A stretch of 64,000 bases of DNA from Pseudomonas cichorii (GCF_003700275.1 NZ_RBRE01000103.1:80289-144288), one strand, 5' to 3'; shown: positions 26,757 to 35,812, counted from the stretch's first letter. Notes: generated from the sequence alone by a model not told the origin. Made by a program: numbers and translations.

Positions 26757-27230
26757 ATGCGTATTGGCCATGGCTATGATGTGCACCGTTTCGCCGAGGG
26801 CGATTTCATTACCTTGGGCGGCGTGCGGATTGCACACGGTTTCGGCCTTCTGGCGCACTCCGATGGCGACGTCCTGCTGCATGCGCTGAGCGATGCGCTG
26901 CTGGGCGCTGCCGCGCTGGGCGACATCGGCAAGCACTTTCCCGATACCGACCCGCAGTTCAAGGGCGCAGACAGCCGGGTGTTGCTGCGCCACGTGCTCA
27001 AGCAGGTACAGGGCAAAGGCTGGAAAGTCGGCAACGTAGACGCCACCATCGTCGCACAGGCGCCCAAGATGGCACCGCATATCGATTCCATGCGGGCTTT
27101 GATTGCCGCGGATCTTCAGGTTGAGTTGGATCAAGTGAACGTAAAAGCCACCACCACTGAAAAGCTCGGCTTTGTCGGCCGTGAAGAAGGCATCGCGGTG
27201 CATGCCGTCGCGCTGTTGCTGCGCGCATGA
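26757..27230 (+). CDS. ispF: 2-C-methyl-D-erythritol 2,4-cyclodiphosphate synthase
   Basis: IspF cyclises CDP-ME 2-phosphate to MEcPP in the MEP isoprenoid pathway. The 157-residue trimeric zinc enzyme has the start RIGHGYDVHRFAEGD with the metal ligands Asp and His. HSDGDVLLHALSDALLGA carries the third ligand, and TTEKLGFVGREEGIAVHAV is at the C-terminus. It overlaps truD by four bases (ATGA), so it heads the ispF-truD-surE-pcm unit. Confidence 0.96.
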   Translation: MRIGHGYDVHRFAEGDFITLGGVRIAHGFGLLAHSDGDVLLHALSDALLGAAALGDIGKHFPDTDPQFKGADSRVLLRHVLKQVQGKGWKVGNVDATIVAQAPKMAPHIDSMRALIAADLQVELDQVNVKATTTEKLGFVGREEGIAVHAVALLLRA

Positions 27231-28285
27231 CCGAACTGGAACTCCTGGGCCCACGGGCCAGCGGCAATGCGCTGGGGAGCGCGGTTCTCAAGGCTACGGC
27301 CGAAGATTTTCAAGTCGACGAAGTGCTCGATATTCCACTCTCCGGGGATGGCGAGCATCTCTGGCTGTGGGTCGAGAAACGCGGCCTCAACACCGAGGAA
27401 GCGGCGCGTCGCCTGGCGCGTGCCGCCGGTGTGCCGTTGCGCACGGTCAGCTATGCCGGCCTGAAGGACCGCCAGGCACTCACTCGCCAGTGGTTCAGCC
27501 TGCAATTGCCGGGCAAGGCCGATCCTGACCTTGCCGCAGCGCAGGACGAGACGCTGCAAATTCTCAAGGCCAGCCGCCACAAGCGCAAACTGCAGCGCGG
27601 CGCCCATGCGGCCAACGGCTTTACCTTGCGCCTGACTCAATTGAACGCTGACCAGGACGCGCTGAATCAGCGTCTGGAATCCATTGCCCGCAAGGGAATC
27701 CCCAACTACTTCGGCGCCCAGCGTTTTGGCTATCAGGGCGGCAATCTGGGGGAGGCCCGTCATTACGCCGGGCGCCAGGCCTTGCCGGAACAGCGCAATG
27801 TCCGCTCACGGCTGTTTTCGACCGCCCGCAGCTATCTGTTCAACCGGGTGCTGGCCGAGCGTGTTGCCGATGGCAGTTGGGAGCGTGCGCAGGTCGGCGA
27901 TCTGCTGGCATTTACCGACAGCCGCAGCTTTTTCCCGGCAGGTATTGCCGAATGCAGCGATCCGCGACTCGACATTCTGGACCTGCACCCCACCGGCCCG
28001 CAGTGGGGGGCAGGTGCTTCTCCGGCAGCCGGCGCGACCGCGGAGCTGGAAAACCGTATTGCCGCTGAAGAGTCTGCTCTGTGCGAATGGCTGATAAAGG
28101 CGGGAATGGAGCACGAACGTCGCATACTGCGGCTGCCCATTGAACGTTTGACGTGGCATTATCCCGAGCCTGACATTTTGCAACTGGAATTCGTCCTTCC
28201 GCCCGGATGCTTTGCCACTGTATTGGTGCGCGAACTCGTTGATCTGGTGCCGGTTGGGCAGACGGACAGCCCATGCGTATTCTGA
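27227..28285 (+). CDS. truD: tRNA pseudouridine(13) synthase TruD
   Basis: TruD forms pseudouridine at position 13 of tRNA-Glu and some other tRNAs. The 352-residue protein has the family motif YAGLKDRQALTRQWF, where the aspartate is the catalytic residue, and the IPNYFGAQRFG block. A TRUD insertion domain covers about residues 150-300. The gene overlaps ispF by four bases at the start and surE by 13 bases at the end, so all three are likely to be translated in a coupled way. Confidence 0.95.
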   Translation: MTELELLGPRASGNALGSAVLKATAEDFQVDEVLDIPLSGDGEHLWLWVEKRGLNTEEAARRLARAAGVPLRTVSYAGLKDRQALTRQWFSLQLPGKADPDLAAAQDETLQILKASRHKRKLQRGAHAANGFTLRLTQLNADQDALNQRLESIARKGIPNYFGAQRFGYQGGNLGEARHYAGRQALPEQRNVRSRLFSTARSYLFNRVLAERVADGSWERAQVGDLLAFTDSRSFFPAGIAECSDPRLDILDLHPTGPQWGAGASPAAGATAELENRIAAEESALCEWLIKAGMEHERRILRLPIERLTWHYPEPDILQLEFVLPPGCFATVLVRELVDLVPVGQTDSPCVF

Positions 28286-29022
28286 TTTCAAACGATGATG
28301 GGGTAACTGCACCCGGTCTCGCGGCGCTGCATGCGGCGCTGGCGGATTATGCCGAGTGCGTGGTGATCGCTCCCGATCAAGATAAAAGCGGCGCGAGCAG
28401 CTCGCTGACGCTCGACCGTCCGTTGCACCCGCACACGCTGCCCAATGGTTTCATCGGCCTCAATGGCACGCCGACCGACTGCGTGCACCTGGGCCTCAAT
28501 GGCCTGCTGGAGCGCGAGCCGGACATGGTGGTTTCGGGAATCAACCTGGGGGCCAACCTCGGCGATGACGTGCTGTATTCCGGTACGGTTGCCGCGGCGC
28601 TCGAAGGGCGCTTTCTGCAACGTCCTTCGTTTGCCTTTTCGTTCCTGTCACGCCAGCCGGATAACCTGGCCACGGCGGCGCATTATGCGCGTCTGCTGGT
28701 CGAGGCCCATGAACAACTGGATCTGCCGCCGCGCACAGTGCTGAACGTCAATATCCCGAATCTGCCGCTTGCGAATATTCGCGGTATTCAACTGACCCGC
28801 CTGGGCCATCGGGCCCGCGCTGCGGCTCCGGTGCGAGTCGTCGATCCGCGTGGCCGGGCCGGCTACTGGATAGCTGCCGCCGGCGACGCGGAAGATGGCG
28901 GTGCCGGTACCGATTTTCATGCGGTCATGCAGGGCTATGTCTCGATTACCCCGTTGCAACTGGATCGAACCTATCAGGACGGTTTCACTAGCCTGAACAC
29001 CTGGCTGGAGGGACTGGTCTGA
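28273..29022 (+). CDS. surE: 5'/3'-nucleotidase SurE
   Basis: SurE dephosphorylates nucleoside monophosphates and belongs to the stationary-phase survival group of genes with pcm and rpoS. The 249-residue protein begins RILISNDDGVTAPGLAALH, in which the Asp-Asp pair binds the metal. VIAPDQDKSGASSSLTL, GTPTDCVHLGLNG and VVSGINLGANLGDDVLYSGTVAAA follow. It starts 13 bases inside truD. Its TGA shares a base with the pcm start. Confidence 0.96.
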   Translation: MRILISNDDGVTAPGLAALHAALADYAECVVIAPDQDKSGASSSLTLDRPLHPHTLPNGFIGLNGTPTDCVHLGLNGLLEREPDMVVSGINLGANLGDDVLYSGTVAAALEGRFLQRPSFAFSFLSRQPDNLATAAHYARLLVEAHEQLDLPPRTVLNVNIPNLPLANIRGIQLTRLGHRARAAAPVRVVDPRGRAGYWIAAAGDAEDGGAGTDFHAVMQGYVSITPLQLDRTYQDGFTSLNTWLEGLV

Positions 29023-29699
29023 TGTCACGCGAGCAAGATGATCTGTTACGCCGCGGGATCGGGATGACCTCGCAACGTACTCGTGAGCGGCTGATCCAGC
29101 GCTTGTATGAAGAAGGCCTGTCCAATACCCGGGTGCTGGACGTGATCCGCAAGACGCCTCGACACCTGTTCGTCGATGAAGCGCTGGCGCACCGTGCCTA
29201 TGAAGACACGGCGTTGCCGATTGGCCACAACCAGACCATTTCCCAGCCTTACATGGTCGCGCGCATGAGCGAGCTGCTGCTGGCGGCTGGCCCGCTGGAC
29301 AAGGTGATGGAGATCGGTACCGGCTCGGGCTACCAGACAGCGGTGCTGGCACAACTGGTCGAGCGGGTGTTCTCGGTCGAGCGCATCAAGGTGCTGCAGG
29401 ACCGGGCCAAGGAACGTCTGGTCGAGCTTAACCTGCGCAACGTGGTCTTTCGCTGGGGCGATGGCTGGGAGGGCTGGCCCGCGCTGGCGCCTTATAACGG
29501 CATTATCGTGACCGCCGTGGCAACCGACGTACCGCAGGCCTTGCTCGATCAACTGGCACCGGGCGGAAGGCTGGTGATTCCGGTCGGTTCCGGTGAAGTT
29601 CAGCAATTGATGTTGATCGTACGCGAAGAAAATGGATTTTCCCGGCATGTGCTGGGCGCTGTGCGATTCGTGCCACTGCTCAACGGGCCTCTGGCCTGA
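29022..29699 (+). CDS. pcm: Protein-L-isoaspartate O-methyltransferase
   Basis: Pcm methylates L-isoaspartyl residues in aged proteins, the first step in their repair. The 225-residue SAM-dependent enzyme shows AYEDTALPIGHNQTISQPYMVA, given here as ALPIGHNQTISQPYMVA, and the SAM-binding MEIGTGSGYQTAVLAQL. The acidic loop FSVERIKVLQDRA and the C-terminal LAPGGRLVIPVG are also present. It is one base overlapped with surE. A 193-base gap to nlpD follows, with no gene in it. Confidence 0.96.
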   Translation: MSREQDDLLRRGIGMTSQRTRERLIQRLYEEGLSNTRVLDVIRKTPRHLFVDEALAHRAYEDTALPIGHNQTISQPYMVARMSELLLAAGPLDKVMEIGTGSGYQTAVLAQLVERVFSVERIKVLQDRAKERLVELNLRNVVFRWGDGWEGWPALAPYNGIIVTAVATDVPQALLDQLAPGGRLVIPVGSGEVQQLMLIVREENGFSRHVLGAVRFVPLLNGPLA

Positions 29700-29892
29700 G
29701 GCATAAATGAAAGAGGAAGTGAATTCTGGCTGTCCTCATCGGTCTACTCACCCTGCTGATCAGGGCGATATATGGCAGCATGGCATCATTTGCTCATGAC
29801 AACGGCTTTGCACAGTTAATCACTGGCTGCCCGCCGTTCTTGCGGCACAATAGGCATCTTTTGAATTCAGTCACCAGTAAAGGGAGTGGCGG

Positions 29893-30768
29893 GTGAGTCA
29901 CACAGTCATTCGGCAGCTAAAGTTTTCAACAAGTTATCAGCGTCTGGTGATTGGCATTGCACTCAGTGTCCTCTTGGTCGGCTGCGCCAGTTCACCTTCG
30001 GGCGGTGTTCGTGTTGTCGATCGTAACGGCAACGTAGAGTCGCGTCCTGCTGTCACCACCGGCCAATATGTCGTGCGGCGTGGCGACACCCTGTTTTCCA
30101 TTGCATTTCGTTACGGCTGGGACTGGAAGGCACTGGCTGCCCGCAACCAGATTCCAGAGCCCTACACGATCAAACCCGGTCAGACGATTCGCTTTGACGG
30201 GCGTTCAAATTCAACATCCGAGTCTGTAGTCTCGGCTCCGGCCACGGCGCGTCCGGGGCCGGTCACTGCGACGACATCCACGCGGAGCAGTGGCTCTGGC
30301 TCGGTCAAGACGACGGTTATTTCCAAACCGGTGGCCGTTGTACCTGTGGTAATACCTCCGGCTGGCGATAGTCCGGTCGGTGTTGCCGGGAAGTCCCCGA
30401 CAGGTTGGGCCTGGCCTGCAAGTGGCATTTTGATAGGAAAATTTTCCTCAAACGGTAGTTTGAATAAAGGAATTGATATCGCAGGTGATTTGGGACAGCC
30501 TGTTTTGGCCGCGTCTGATGGATCAGTTGTATACGCCGGAAGTGGATTACGGGGCTACGGCGAATTGATAATCATCAAACACAGCGATACCTACGTCAGC
30601 GCCTACGGTCACAACCGCAGGCTCTTGGTACGGGAGGGGCAACAGGTCAAGGCGGGGCAGACAATTGCCGAGATGGGGTCAACAGGAACTGACCGGGTGA
30701 AACTGCATTTTGAGATTCGCCGACAAGGAAAGCCTGTAGATCCACTGCAGTTTTTGCCACGTCGTTGA
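29893..30768 (+). CDS. nlpD: NlpD: lipoprotein with LysM and degenerate LytM domain
   Basis: NlpD-type lipoproteins activate the cell-separation amidase AmiC at the septum. The product (291 residues, GTG start after AAAGGGAG) has a signal peptide ending in the lipobox LVGC (Cys about residue 30). A LysM peptidoglycan-binding domain (YVVRRGDTLFSIAFRYGWDW) and a Ser/Thr-rich linker come next. The C-terminal M23/LytM domain spans about 175-290. The first zinc histidine position reads NKGIDIAGD and only HFE remains at the second site, so the domain is probably not catalytic. In pseudomonads an rpoS promoter usually lies within nlpD. Confidence 0.93.
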   Translation: MSHTVIRQLKFSTSYQRLVIGIALSVLLVGCASSPSGGVRVVDRNGNVESRPAVTTGQYVVRRGDTLFSIAFRYGWDWKALAARNQIPEPYTIKPGQTIRFDGRSNSTSESVVSAPATARPGPVTATTSTRSSGSGSVKTTVISKPVAVVPVVIPPAGDSPVGVAGKSPTGWAWPASGILIGKFSSNGSLNKGIDIAGDLGQPVLAASDGSVVYAGSGLRGYGELIIIKHSDTYVSAYGHNRRLLVREGQQVKAGQTIAEMGSTGTDRVKLHFEIRRQGKPVDPLQFLPRR

Positions 30769-30870
30769 TTGTTGTCAGCCTGTTCCTGACGCAGAGGGAA
30801 TGGGCTCAAGTGTTGCCACGGATATAGGCGACTCTGAGCTTGAGGTCGAACTCACCAAAGGACTATAACA

Positions 30871-31881
30871 ATGGCTCTTAGCAGCGAAGCGCCGGAGTTT
30901 GACATCGATGATGAAGTGCTCCTCATGGAAACCGGCATTGTCCTGGAGGACAACTCGAACGAGCGGCAGCCGTCTACTGCCGCCTCGGAACGAACGAAAG
31001 CCAAGCACTCCTCATCGCTCAAACAACATAAATATATTGATTACACTCGGGCGCTCGATGCTACCCAGTTGTATCTCAATGAAATAGGGTTTTCTCCCCT
31101 GTTGTCCCCGGAAGAGGAGGTCCACTTTGCGAGATTGTCGCAACGTGGGGATCCGGCTGGACGCAAGCGCATGATTGAAAGCAATCTGCGGCTGGTGGTT
31201 AAAATTGCCAGGCGCTATGTCAATCGTGGGTTGTCATTGCTTGATCTGATCGAAGAAGGCAACCTGGGCTTGATCCGGGCTGTGGAAAAATTCGATCCGG
31301 AGCGCGGTTTCCGTTTCTCGACTTACGCGACATGGTGGATTCGTCAGACCATCGAGCGTGCCATCATGAATCAGACCCGGACCATCCGGTTGCCGATTCA
31401 TGTCGTCAAGGAACTGAATGTCTATCTGCGTGCGGCTCGTGAATTGACGCAGAAGCTCGATCATGAACCTTCCCCGGAAGAGATCGCCAATCTACTGGAA
31501 AAACCCGTAGGAGAGGTCAAGCGCATGCTTGGGCTTAACGAGCGTGTTTCCTCCGTGGATGTCTCTCTTGGGCCTGATTCGGACAAGACGCTGCTCGATA
31601 CCCTGACTGACGATCGTCCTACAGATCCTTGCGAGCTTCTGCAGGATGACGATCTTTCCCAGAGCATCGATCAATGGCTGTCTGAACTGACTGACAAGCA
31701 GCGTGAGGTGGTGATTCGCCGCTTCGGTTTACGCGGGCATGAAAGCAGTACGCTTGAGGATGTAGGCCTGGAAATTGGCCTTACCCGTGAGCGTGTCCGG
31801 CAGATTCAAGTCGAAGGTCTGAAGCGTCTTCGTGAAATCCTCGAAAAGAATGGTCTTTCGAGCGAGTCCCTCTTCCAATAA
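30871..31881 (+). CDS. rpoS: Stationary-phase sigma factor RpoS
   Basis: RpoS (sigma-38) directs transcription of stationary-phase and stress genes. The protein has 336 residues. Region 1.2 holds DATQLYLNEIGFSPLLSPEEE, shown here as TQLYLNEIGFSPLLSPEEE. Region 2 has NLRLVVKIARRY, DLIEEGNLGLIRAVEKFD and FRFSTYATWWIRQTIERAI. Region 4 ends with GLEIGLTRERVRQIQVEGL. ATG 30871 has AAAGGA upstream. It is followed by a strong terminator, then by rsmZ, whose product affects RpoS-linked traits through the Gac/Rsm pathway. Confidence 0.97.
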   Translation: MALSSEAPEFDIDDEVLLMETGIVLEDNSNERQPSTAASERTKAKHSSSLKQHKYIDYTRALDATQLYLNEIGFSPLLSPEEEVHFARLSQRGDPAGRKRMIESNLRLVVKIARRYVNRGLSLLDLIEEGNLGLIRAVEKFDPERGFRFSTYATWWIRQTIERAIMNQTRTIRLPIHVVKELNVYLRAARELTQKLDHEPSPEEIANLLEKPVGEVKRMLGLNERVSSVDVSLGPDSDKTLLDTLTDDRPTDPCELLQDDDLSQSIDQWLSELTDKQREVVIRRFGLRGHESSTLEDVGLEIGLTRERVRQIQVEGLKRLREILEKNGLSSESLFQ

Positions 31882-31898
31882 ACCTCCCCCTGCGTGCG

Positions 31899-31938
31899 AA
31901 AGGCCGATGTAAACATTAAATGTTTGCGTCGGCCTTTT
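31899..31938 (+). terminator. Terminator of rpoS
   Basis: AAAGGCCGA and TCGGCCTTTT are the outer arms, with TAAACATTAAATGTTTG inside forming a continued weaker stem (AAACATT/AATGTTT). The structure ends in a T-run and begins 18 bases after the rpoS stop. Confidence 0.85.
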
Positions 31939-32031
31939 ACATGATCCCCATCTTATAAACATGGCCGGCCTTGTCCGGTATTCCCTCTCGCGGGTAACGC
32001 TGCGTGATGCTCCAGGTTGTTTGCGTGCCTG

Positions 32032-32049
32032 CGTAAGCCTTTGCTTACC
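32032..32049 (+). promoter_or_regulatory. GacA upstream activating sequence for rsmZ
   Basis: CGTAAG-CCTTTG-CTTACC matches the GacA box consensus TGTAAG-N6-CTTACA in 10 of 12 fixed positions, with the central GTAAG/CTTAC palindrome perfect. It lies about 180 bases upstream of the predicted rsmZ start, the distance I recall for rsmZ in other pseudomonads. The rest of 31939-32208 shows no gene. Confidence 0.85.
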
Positions 32050-32208
32050 CGTGTCGTAAGTTATCTGGGGCTGGGGAGGCGGGATAAAAGATTCTTTCAG
32101 GTATACCATCTTTCAATTGTTTGAATTGGAACGGGTTTTATTTTCTGCGCGCCAAGGCAGGAAATATTCAGGGGTATTTTCGGGTGTTGCCCCCGTCCTG
32201 AAAATCAC

Positions 32209-32214
32209 TAATAT
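32209..32214 (+). promoter_or_regulatory. -10 element of rsmZ
   Basis: TAATAT ends seven bases before the predicted RNA start at 32221. No good -35 box is seen at the right distance, which fits activation by GacA. Confidence 0.6.
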
Positions 32215-32220
32215 CGGAAC

Positions 32221-32352
32221 TGTGCCAACGGACAGGCACAGGCAATCAAGGAAGACTGCCAAGGACATCGCAGGACGCGATTCATCAGGATGATGAAAAG
32301 GATTACAGGGAATAGGGAAAAAATGTGGGCGGGTCATACCGCCCCTTTTTTT
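32221..32352 (+). ncRNA. rsmZ: RsmZ small regulatory RNA
   Basis: RsmZ binds and titrates the CsrA/RsmA-type repressor proteins and so relieves translational repression of secondary metabolism, motility and virulence genes. The first stem-loop is TGTGCC/GGCACA with loop AACGGACA. Further GGA motifs lie in TCGC-AGGAC-GCGA and TTCATC-AGGAT-GATGAA hairpins and in single-stranded AAGGAAG, AAGGACA, AAGGATT and two AGGGAA sites; I count eight GGA in total. It ends in the terminator GGGCGG-GTCATA-CCGCCC followed by seven T's. The position between rpoS and fdxA is the standard one for rsmZ. Confidence 0.95.
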
Positions 32353-32373
32353 GCCTGTAATTTACCCGCCCAC

Positions 32374-32398
32374 GAAAAAGGCCCCGAAGGGCCTTTTC
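32374..32398 (-). terminator. Terminator of fdxA
   Basis: On the minus strand AAAAGGCCC and GGGCCTTTTT flank a TTCG tetraloop, 16 bases after the fdxA stop. It faces the rsmZ terminator, so the two units are insulated from both sides. Confidence 0.85.
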
Positions 32399-32413
32399 TG
32401 GTAGTGCCTGAAT

Positions 32414-32737
32414 TCAGCGTTCCAGATCTGCGATCTTGCCGGTCTTGCCGTCCCATTCTTCTGCGTCGGGCAAAGCATCTTTTCTTTCGGTGATGTTGGG
32501 CCAGACGTCCGCGAGTTCGGCATTGAGCTCGATGAAGTTTTCCATGCCAGCAGGAATCTCATCTTCGGAGAAGATGGCTTGCGCAGGGCATTCAGGCTCA
32601 CAAAGAGCGCAATCGATGCACTCATCCGGGTGAATCACCAGGAAGTTCGGGCCTTCGTAAAAGCAGTCCACCGGACAGACTTCTACGCAGTCGGTGTACT
32701 TGCACTTGATGCAGTTGTCGGTGACGACGAAGGTCAT
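32414..32737 (-). CDS. fdxA: Seven-iron ferredoxin FdxA
   Basis: The 107-residue protein is a [3Fe-4S][4Fe-4S] ferredoxin of the Azotobacter FdI type. It begins TFVVTDNCIKCKYTDCVEVCPVDCF (here: NCIKCKYTDCVEVCPVDC). The first cluster motif is an altered Cys set, and the second motif is CIDCALCEPECP. The C-terminal extension of about 50 residues (FIELNAELADVWPNITERK) is normal for the family. The electron partner is not known from the context. It is convergent with rsmZ, and mutS lies upstream on the same strand. Confidence 0.95.
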   Translation of the reverse strand: MTFVVTDNCIKCKYTDCVEVCPVDCFYEGPNFLVIHPDECIDCALCEPECPAQAIFSEDEIPAGMENFIELNAELADVWPNITERKDALPDAEEWDGKTGKIADLER

Positions 32738-32973
32738 TTCTAATTTTCTCCTCAGGCGGCTGCGGCATGGCCCTTCCAGACAGGGTTGCCAGGTTCGGGG
32801 AGTTTCCCGGCCTTATGAAAACACGTGCATGGGGTGAGCGGTCTTAGGCAGATTGCCTGCCGCTCGACCCTTGGTTCGCTGCGTTTTCACGCGGCTCGAC
32901 TAGCTGCCAACCAGGCTAAAAGCTGAGAGCATCCCAAACCGCGCGGGATTCTAACAGCTTGTAGGCCTTTACG

Positions 32974-35553
32974 TCAGATCCGAGTTTGCAATGAATACAG
33001 CAACTCTAGAGCCTGGCGCGGTGTCAGGTCGTCGACTTTTACTTTCGACAGTTCTTCCAGCACCGGATGTGGCAGGCTCGCAAACATGTCGCTTTGCATC
33101 GGCGCTGCCGGTTTTCCGGGTTTGGGCCGTGGTTGTTCATGGGGCAGGCTGGTGGTTTCAAGGCGCTGCAAGTGTTCCTTGGCGCGAGTGATCACCTTGC
33201 CCGGAACCCCCGCCAACTGGGCCACTGCCAGGCCATAGCTCTGGCTTGCCGGCCCAGGCAGAACCCGGTGCAGGAACACGATCCGCTCGTTGTGCTCGGT
33301 GGCGTTGAGGTGCACGTTGGTAACCAGCGGCTCGCTCTCGGGCAGTACCGTCAGCTCGAAGTAGTGCGTGGCAAACAGGGTGTAGGCGCGCAACTGGGCG
33401 AGACATTCCGCCGCAGCCCAGGCCAGCGAAAGGCCGTCGAAGGTACTGGTGCCGCGTCCGACTTCGTCCATCAGGACCAGACTGCTGTCGGTTGCGTTAT
33501 GCAGGATATTTGCGGTTTCGCTCATTTCCACCATGAATGTCGAGCGTCCGCCCGCCAGATCGTCGCTGGAGCCGATACGGGTGAAGATCCGGTCGACCAG
33601 GGACAGTTCGCAACTGGCTGCCGGGACAAAGCTGCCGATGTGGGCGAGCAATACGATCAATGCGGTCTGACGCATGTAGGTCGACTTACCGCCCATGTTC
33701 GGGCCGGTGATCACCAGCATGCGCGTGTTGTCATCCAGAGCCAGGTCATTGGCCACGAATGGCGTCGACAGCACTTGCTCGACCACCGGATGACGGCCTT
33801 GCTCGATGCGCATGCACGGTTCGCTGACGAAGCGCGGGCAATTGAGGTCCAGGTTCAGCGCTCGTTCGGCCAGGTTGCTCAGTACATCCAGCTCGGCCAG
33901 CGCGGCAGCGGTGTCCTGCAATGGCGCCAGATGACCGATCAGGTCTTCGAGCAGGGCTTCGTAGAGCATTTTTTCCCGGGCCAGGGCGCGGCTCTTGGCC
34001 GATAGCGCCTTGTCCTCGAACTCTTTCAGTTCCGGGGTAATGAAGCGCTCGGCACCTTTGAGGGTCTGGCGCCGGATGTAGTCGGCGGGAGCCTGTTCGG
34101 CCTGCTTGCTGGGCAGCTCGATAAAGTAGCCGTGAACCCGGTTGTAGCCGACCTTGAGGTTGGCCAGTCCGGTGCGTGCCTTTTCCCGGGCTTCCAGATC
34201 GATCAGGAACTGACCGGCGTTCTCGCTCAGCGCCAGCAGCTCGTCCAGTTCGGCATCGTAGCCGGTCTTCAGCACGCCGCCGTCGCGAATCACTGCCGGT
34301 GGGTTATCAATGATTGCCCTTTGCAGCAGGTCGGCCAGCTCCGGGTAAGTGCTGGTTGTGCGGGCCAGTTGCTGCAGGTGCGGCGCTTCCAGGCTGGTCA
34401 TGGCCTGTTGCAGTGCCGGCAGGGCGCCCAGCGCATCGCGCAGGCGTGCCAGATCGCGTGGACGGGCGTTGCGCAGGCCGATACGCGCGAGAATGCGCTC
34501 GATATCGCCGATTTCCTTGAGCTGCGGTTGCAGGTTCTCGAAGCGGTAGTTTTCCAGGAAGCAACTGATCGAGGTCTGGCGAGCCTGAAGCACCGTCAGG
34601 TCGCGCAGAGGGCGATTGAGCCAGCGAGTCAACAGGCGCGTGCCCATTGCGGTCTGGCAGCGATCCACGACCGATTGCAGGGTGTTGTCGCGCCCGCCCG
34701 CCAGGTTGGTGTCCAGCTCCAGATTGCGGCGGCTGGCGGCGTCCAGCACCACGGTATCGTCCAGACGCTCGTGACGCAGGCTGCGCAGGTGCGGCAATGC
34801 CGTGCGCTGGGTTTCCTTGGCGTAGCTCAGCAGGCAGCCTGCTGCGCCAATGGCCAGGGTCAGGGTTTCACAGCCAAAACCCTTGAGGTCCTGGGTCGAA
34901 AACTGCTGGCACAGGCTCTTGTGGGCCGAATCACGCTCGAAATCCCACGGCGCACGACGCCGTGAGCCGCGACGCTTTTCAGCCGGAAGGCCCTGCGGCC
35001 AGTCATCGGGAATCAACAGTTCGACAGGATTGATACGTTCCAGCTCGGCCAGCAGGTTTTCCCAGCCCTTGATTTCCAGCACGCTGAAATTGCCGCTGGT
35101 GATATCCAGGACCGCGAGGCCGAACAGGCGCTCGTCGCCCAGAACGGCAGCGAGCAGGTTGTCCCGGCGCTCGTCGAGGAAAGCTTCATCGCTGATGGTG
35201 CCGGGCGTGATGATACGCACGACCTGACGCTCGACCGGCCCCTTGCTGGTCGCCGGGTCGCCGGTCTGTTCGCAGATCACCACCGACTCGCCGAGTTTGA
35301 CCAGCTTGGCCAGATAACCTTCGGCGGCATGGTAGGGAATGCCGCACATGGGAATGCTTTGCCCAGCCGACTGGCCGCGCGCGGTCAGGGTGATGTCCAG
35401 CAGCTTGGCGGCCTTCTTGGCGTCTTCGTAGAAGATTTCATAGAAGTCGCCCATGCGATAGAACATCAGTTGGTCGGGATGCTGGTTCTTCAGCTTCCAG
35501 TACTGCTGCATCATCGGGGTGTGCGAAGAAAGATCGGAAATTGCTTTATTCAT
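32974..35553 (-). CDS. mutS: DNA mismatch repair protein MutS
   Basis: MutS recognises mismatches and small loops and starts methyl-directed repair with MutL. The 859-residue protein has the mismatch-binding motif GDFYEIFYEDA at the N-terminus, connector and lever domains, and a C-terminal ATPase with the Walker A motif ITGPNMGGKSTYMRQ. DRIFTRIGSSDDLAGGRSTFMVEM and LVLMDEVGRGTSTFDG (Walker B and signature) follow. I chose ATG 35553 (MNKAISDLSSHTPMMQQ); a TTG five codons upstream is less likely. No clear terminator is seen in the 236-base gap to fdxA. Confidence 0.96.
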   Translation of the reverse strand: MNKAISDLSSHTPMMQQYWKLKNQHPDQLMFYRMGDFYEIFYEDAKKAAKLLDITLTARGQSAGQSIPMCGIPYHAAEGYLAKLVKLGESVVICEQTGDPATSKGPVERQVVRIITPGTISDEAFLDERRDNLLAAVLGDERLFGLAVLDITSGNFSVLEIKGWENLLAELERINPVELLIPDDWPQGLPAEKRRGSRRRAPWDFERDSAHKSLCQQFSTQDLKGFGCETLTLAIGAAGCLLSYAKETQRTALPHLRSLRHERLDDTVVLDAASRRNLELDTNLAGGRDNTLQSVVDRCQTAMGTRLLTRWLNRPLRDLTVLQARQTSISCFLENYRFENLQPQLKEIGDIERILARIGLRNARPRDLARLRDALGALPALQQAMTSLEAPHLQQLARTTSTYPELADLLQRAIIDNPPAVIRDGGVLKTGYDAELDELLALSENAGQFLIDLEAREKARTGLANLKVGYNRVHGYFIELPSKQAEQAPADYIRRQTLKGAERFITPELKEFEDKALSAKSRALAREKMLYEALLEDLIGHLAPLQDTAAALAELDVLSNLAERALNLDLNCPRFVSEPCMRIEQGRHPVVEQVLSTPFVANDLALDDNTRMLVITGPNMGGKSTYMRQTALIVLLAHIGSFVPAASCELSLVDRIFTRIGSSDDLAGGRSTFMVEMSETANILHNATDSSLVLMDEVGRGTSTFDGLSLAWAAAECLAQLRAYTLFATHYFELTVLPESEPLVTNVHLNATEHNERIVFLHRVLPGPASQSYGLAVAQLAGVPGKVITRAKEHLQRLETTSLPHEQPRPKPGKPAAPMQSDMFASLPHPVLEELSKVKVDDLTPRQALELLYSLQTRI

Positions 35554-35812
35554 CAGTCGCTTAGGCAAGTTCGTTGGAAAGGGGAGGCAAATGACGGCGG
35601 ATGACGTGTAATCCCTCTCATGCCGAGGGCTGTCTGCCGTGTGTTTGCGATGGGCGCAAGGTTACCACGCACACCTTCGCCGCGCAGGCATGGCCGACAC
35701 TTCCTGTATCGTCACCGAAAGTTTCGGCACGGGCATGGATGTGGTTTCGCTGTATAGACTTCAGGCGTTGCCGCTCAATCCCGAGCAGCACCTTATAAAA
35801 AAGGACTTTTAT

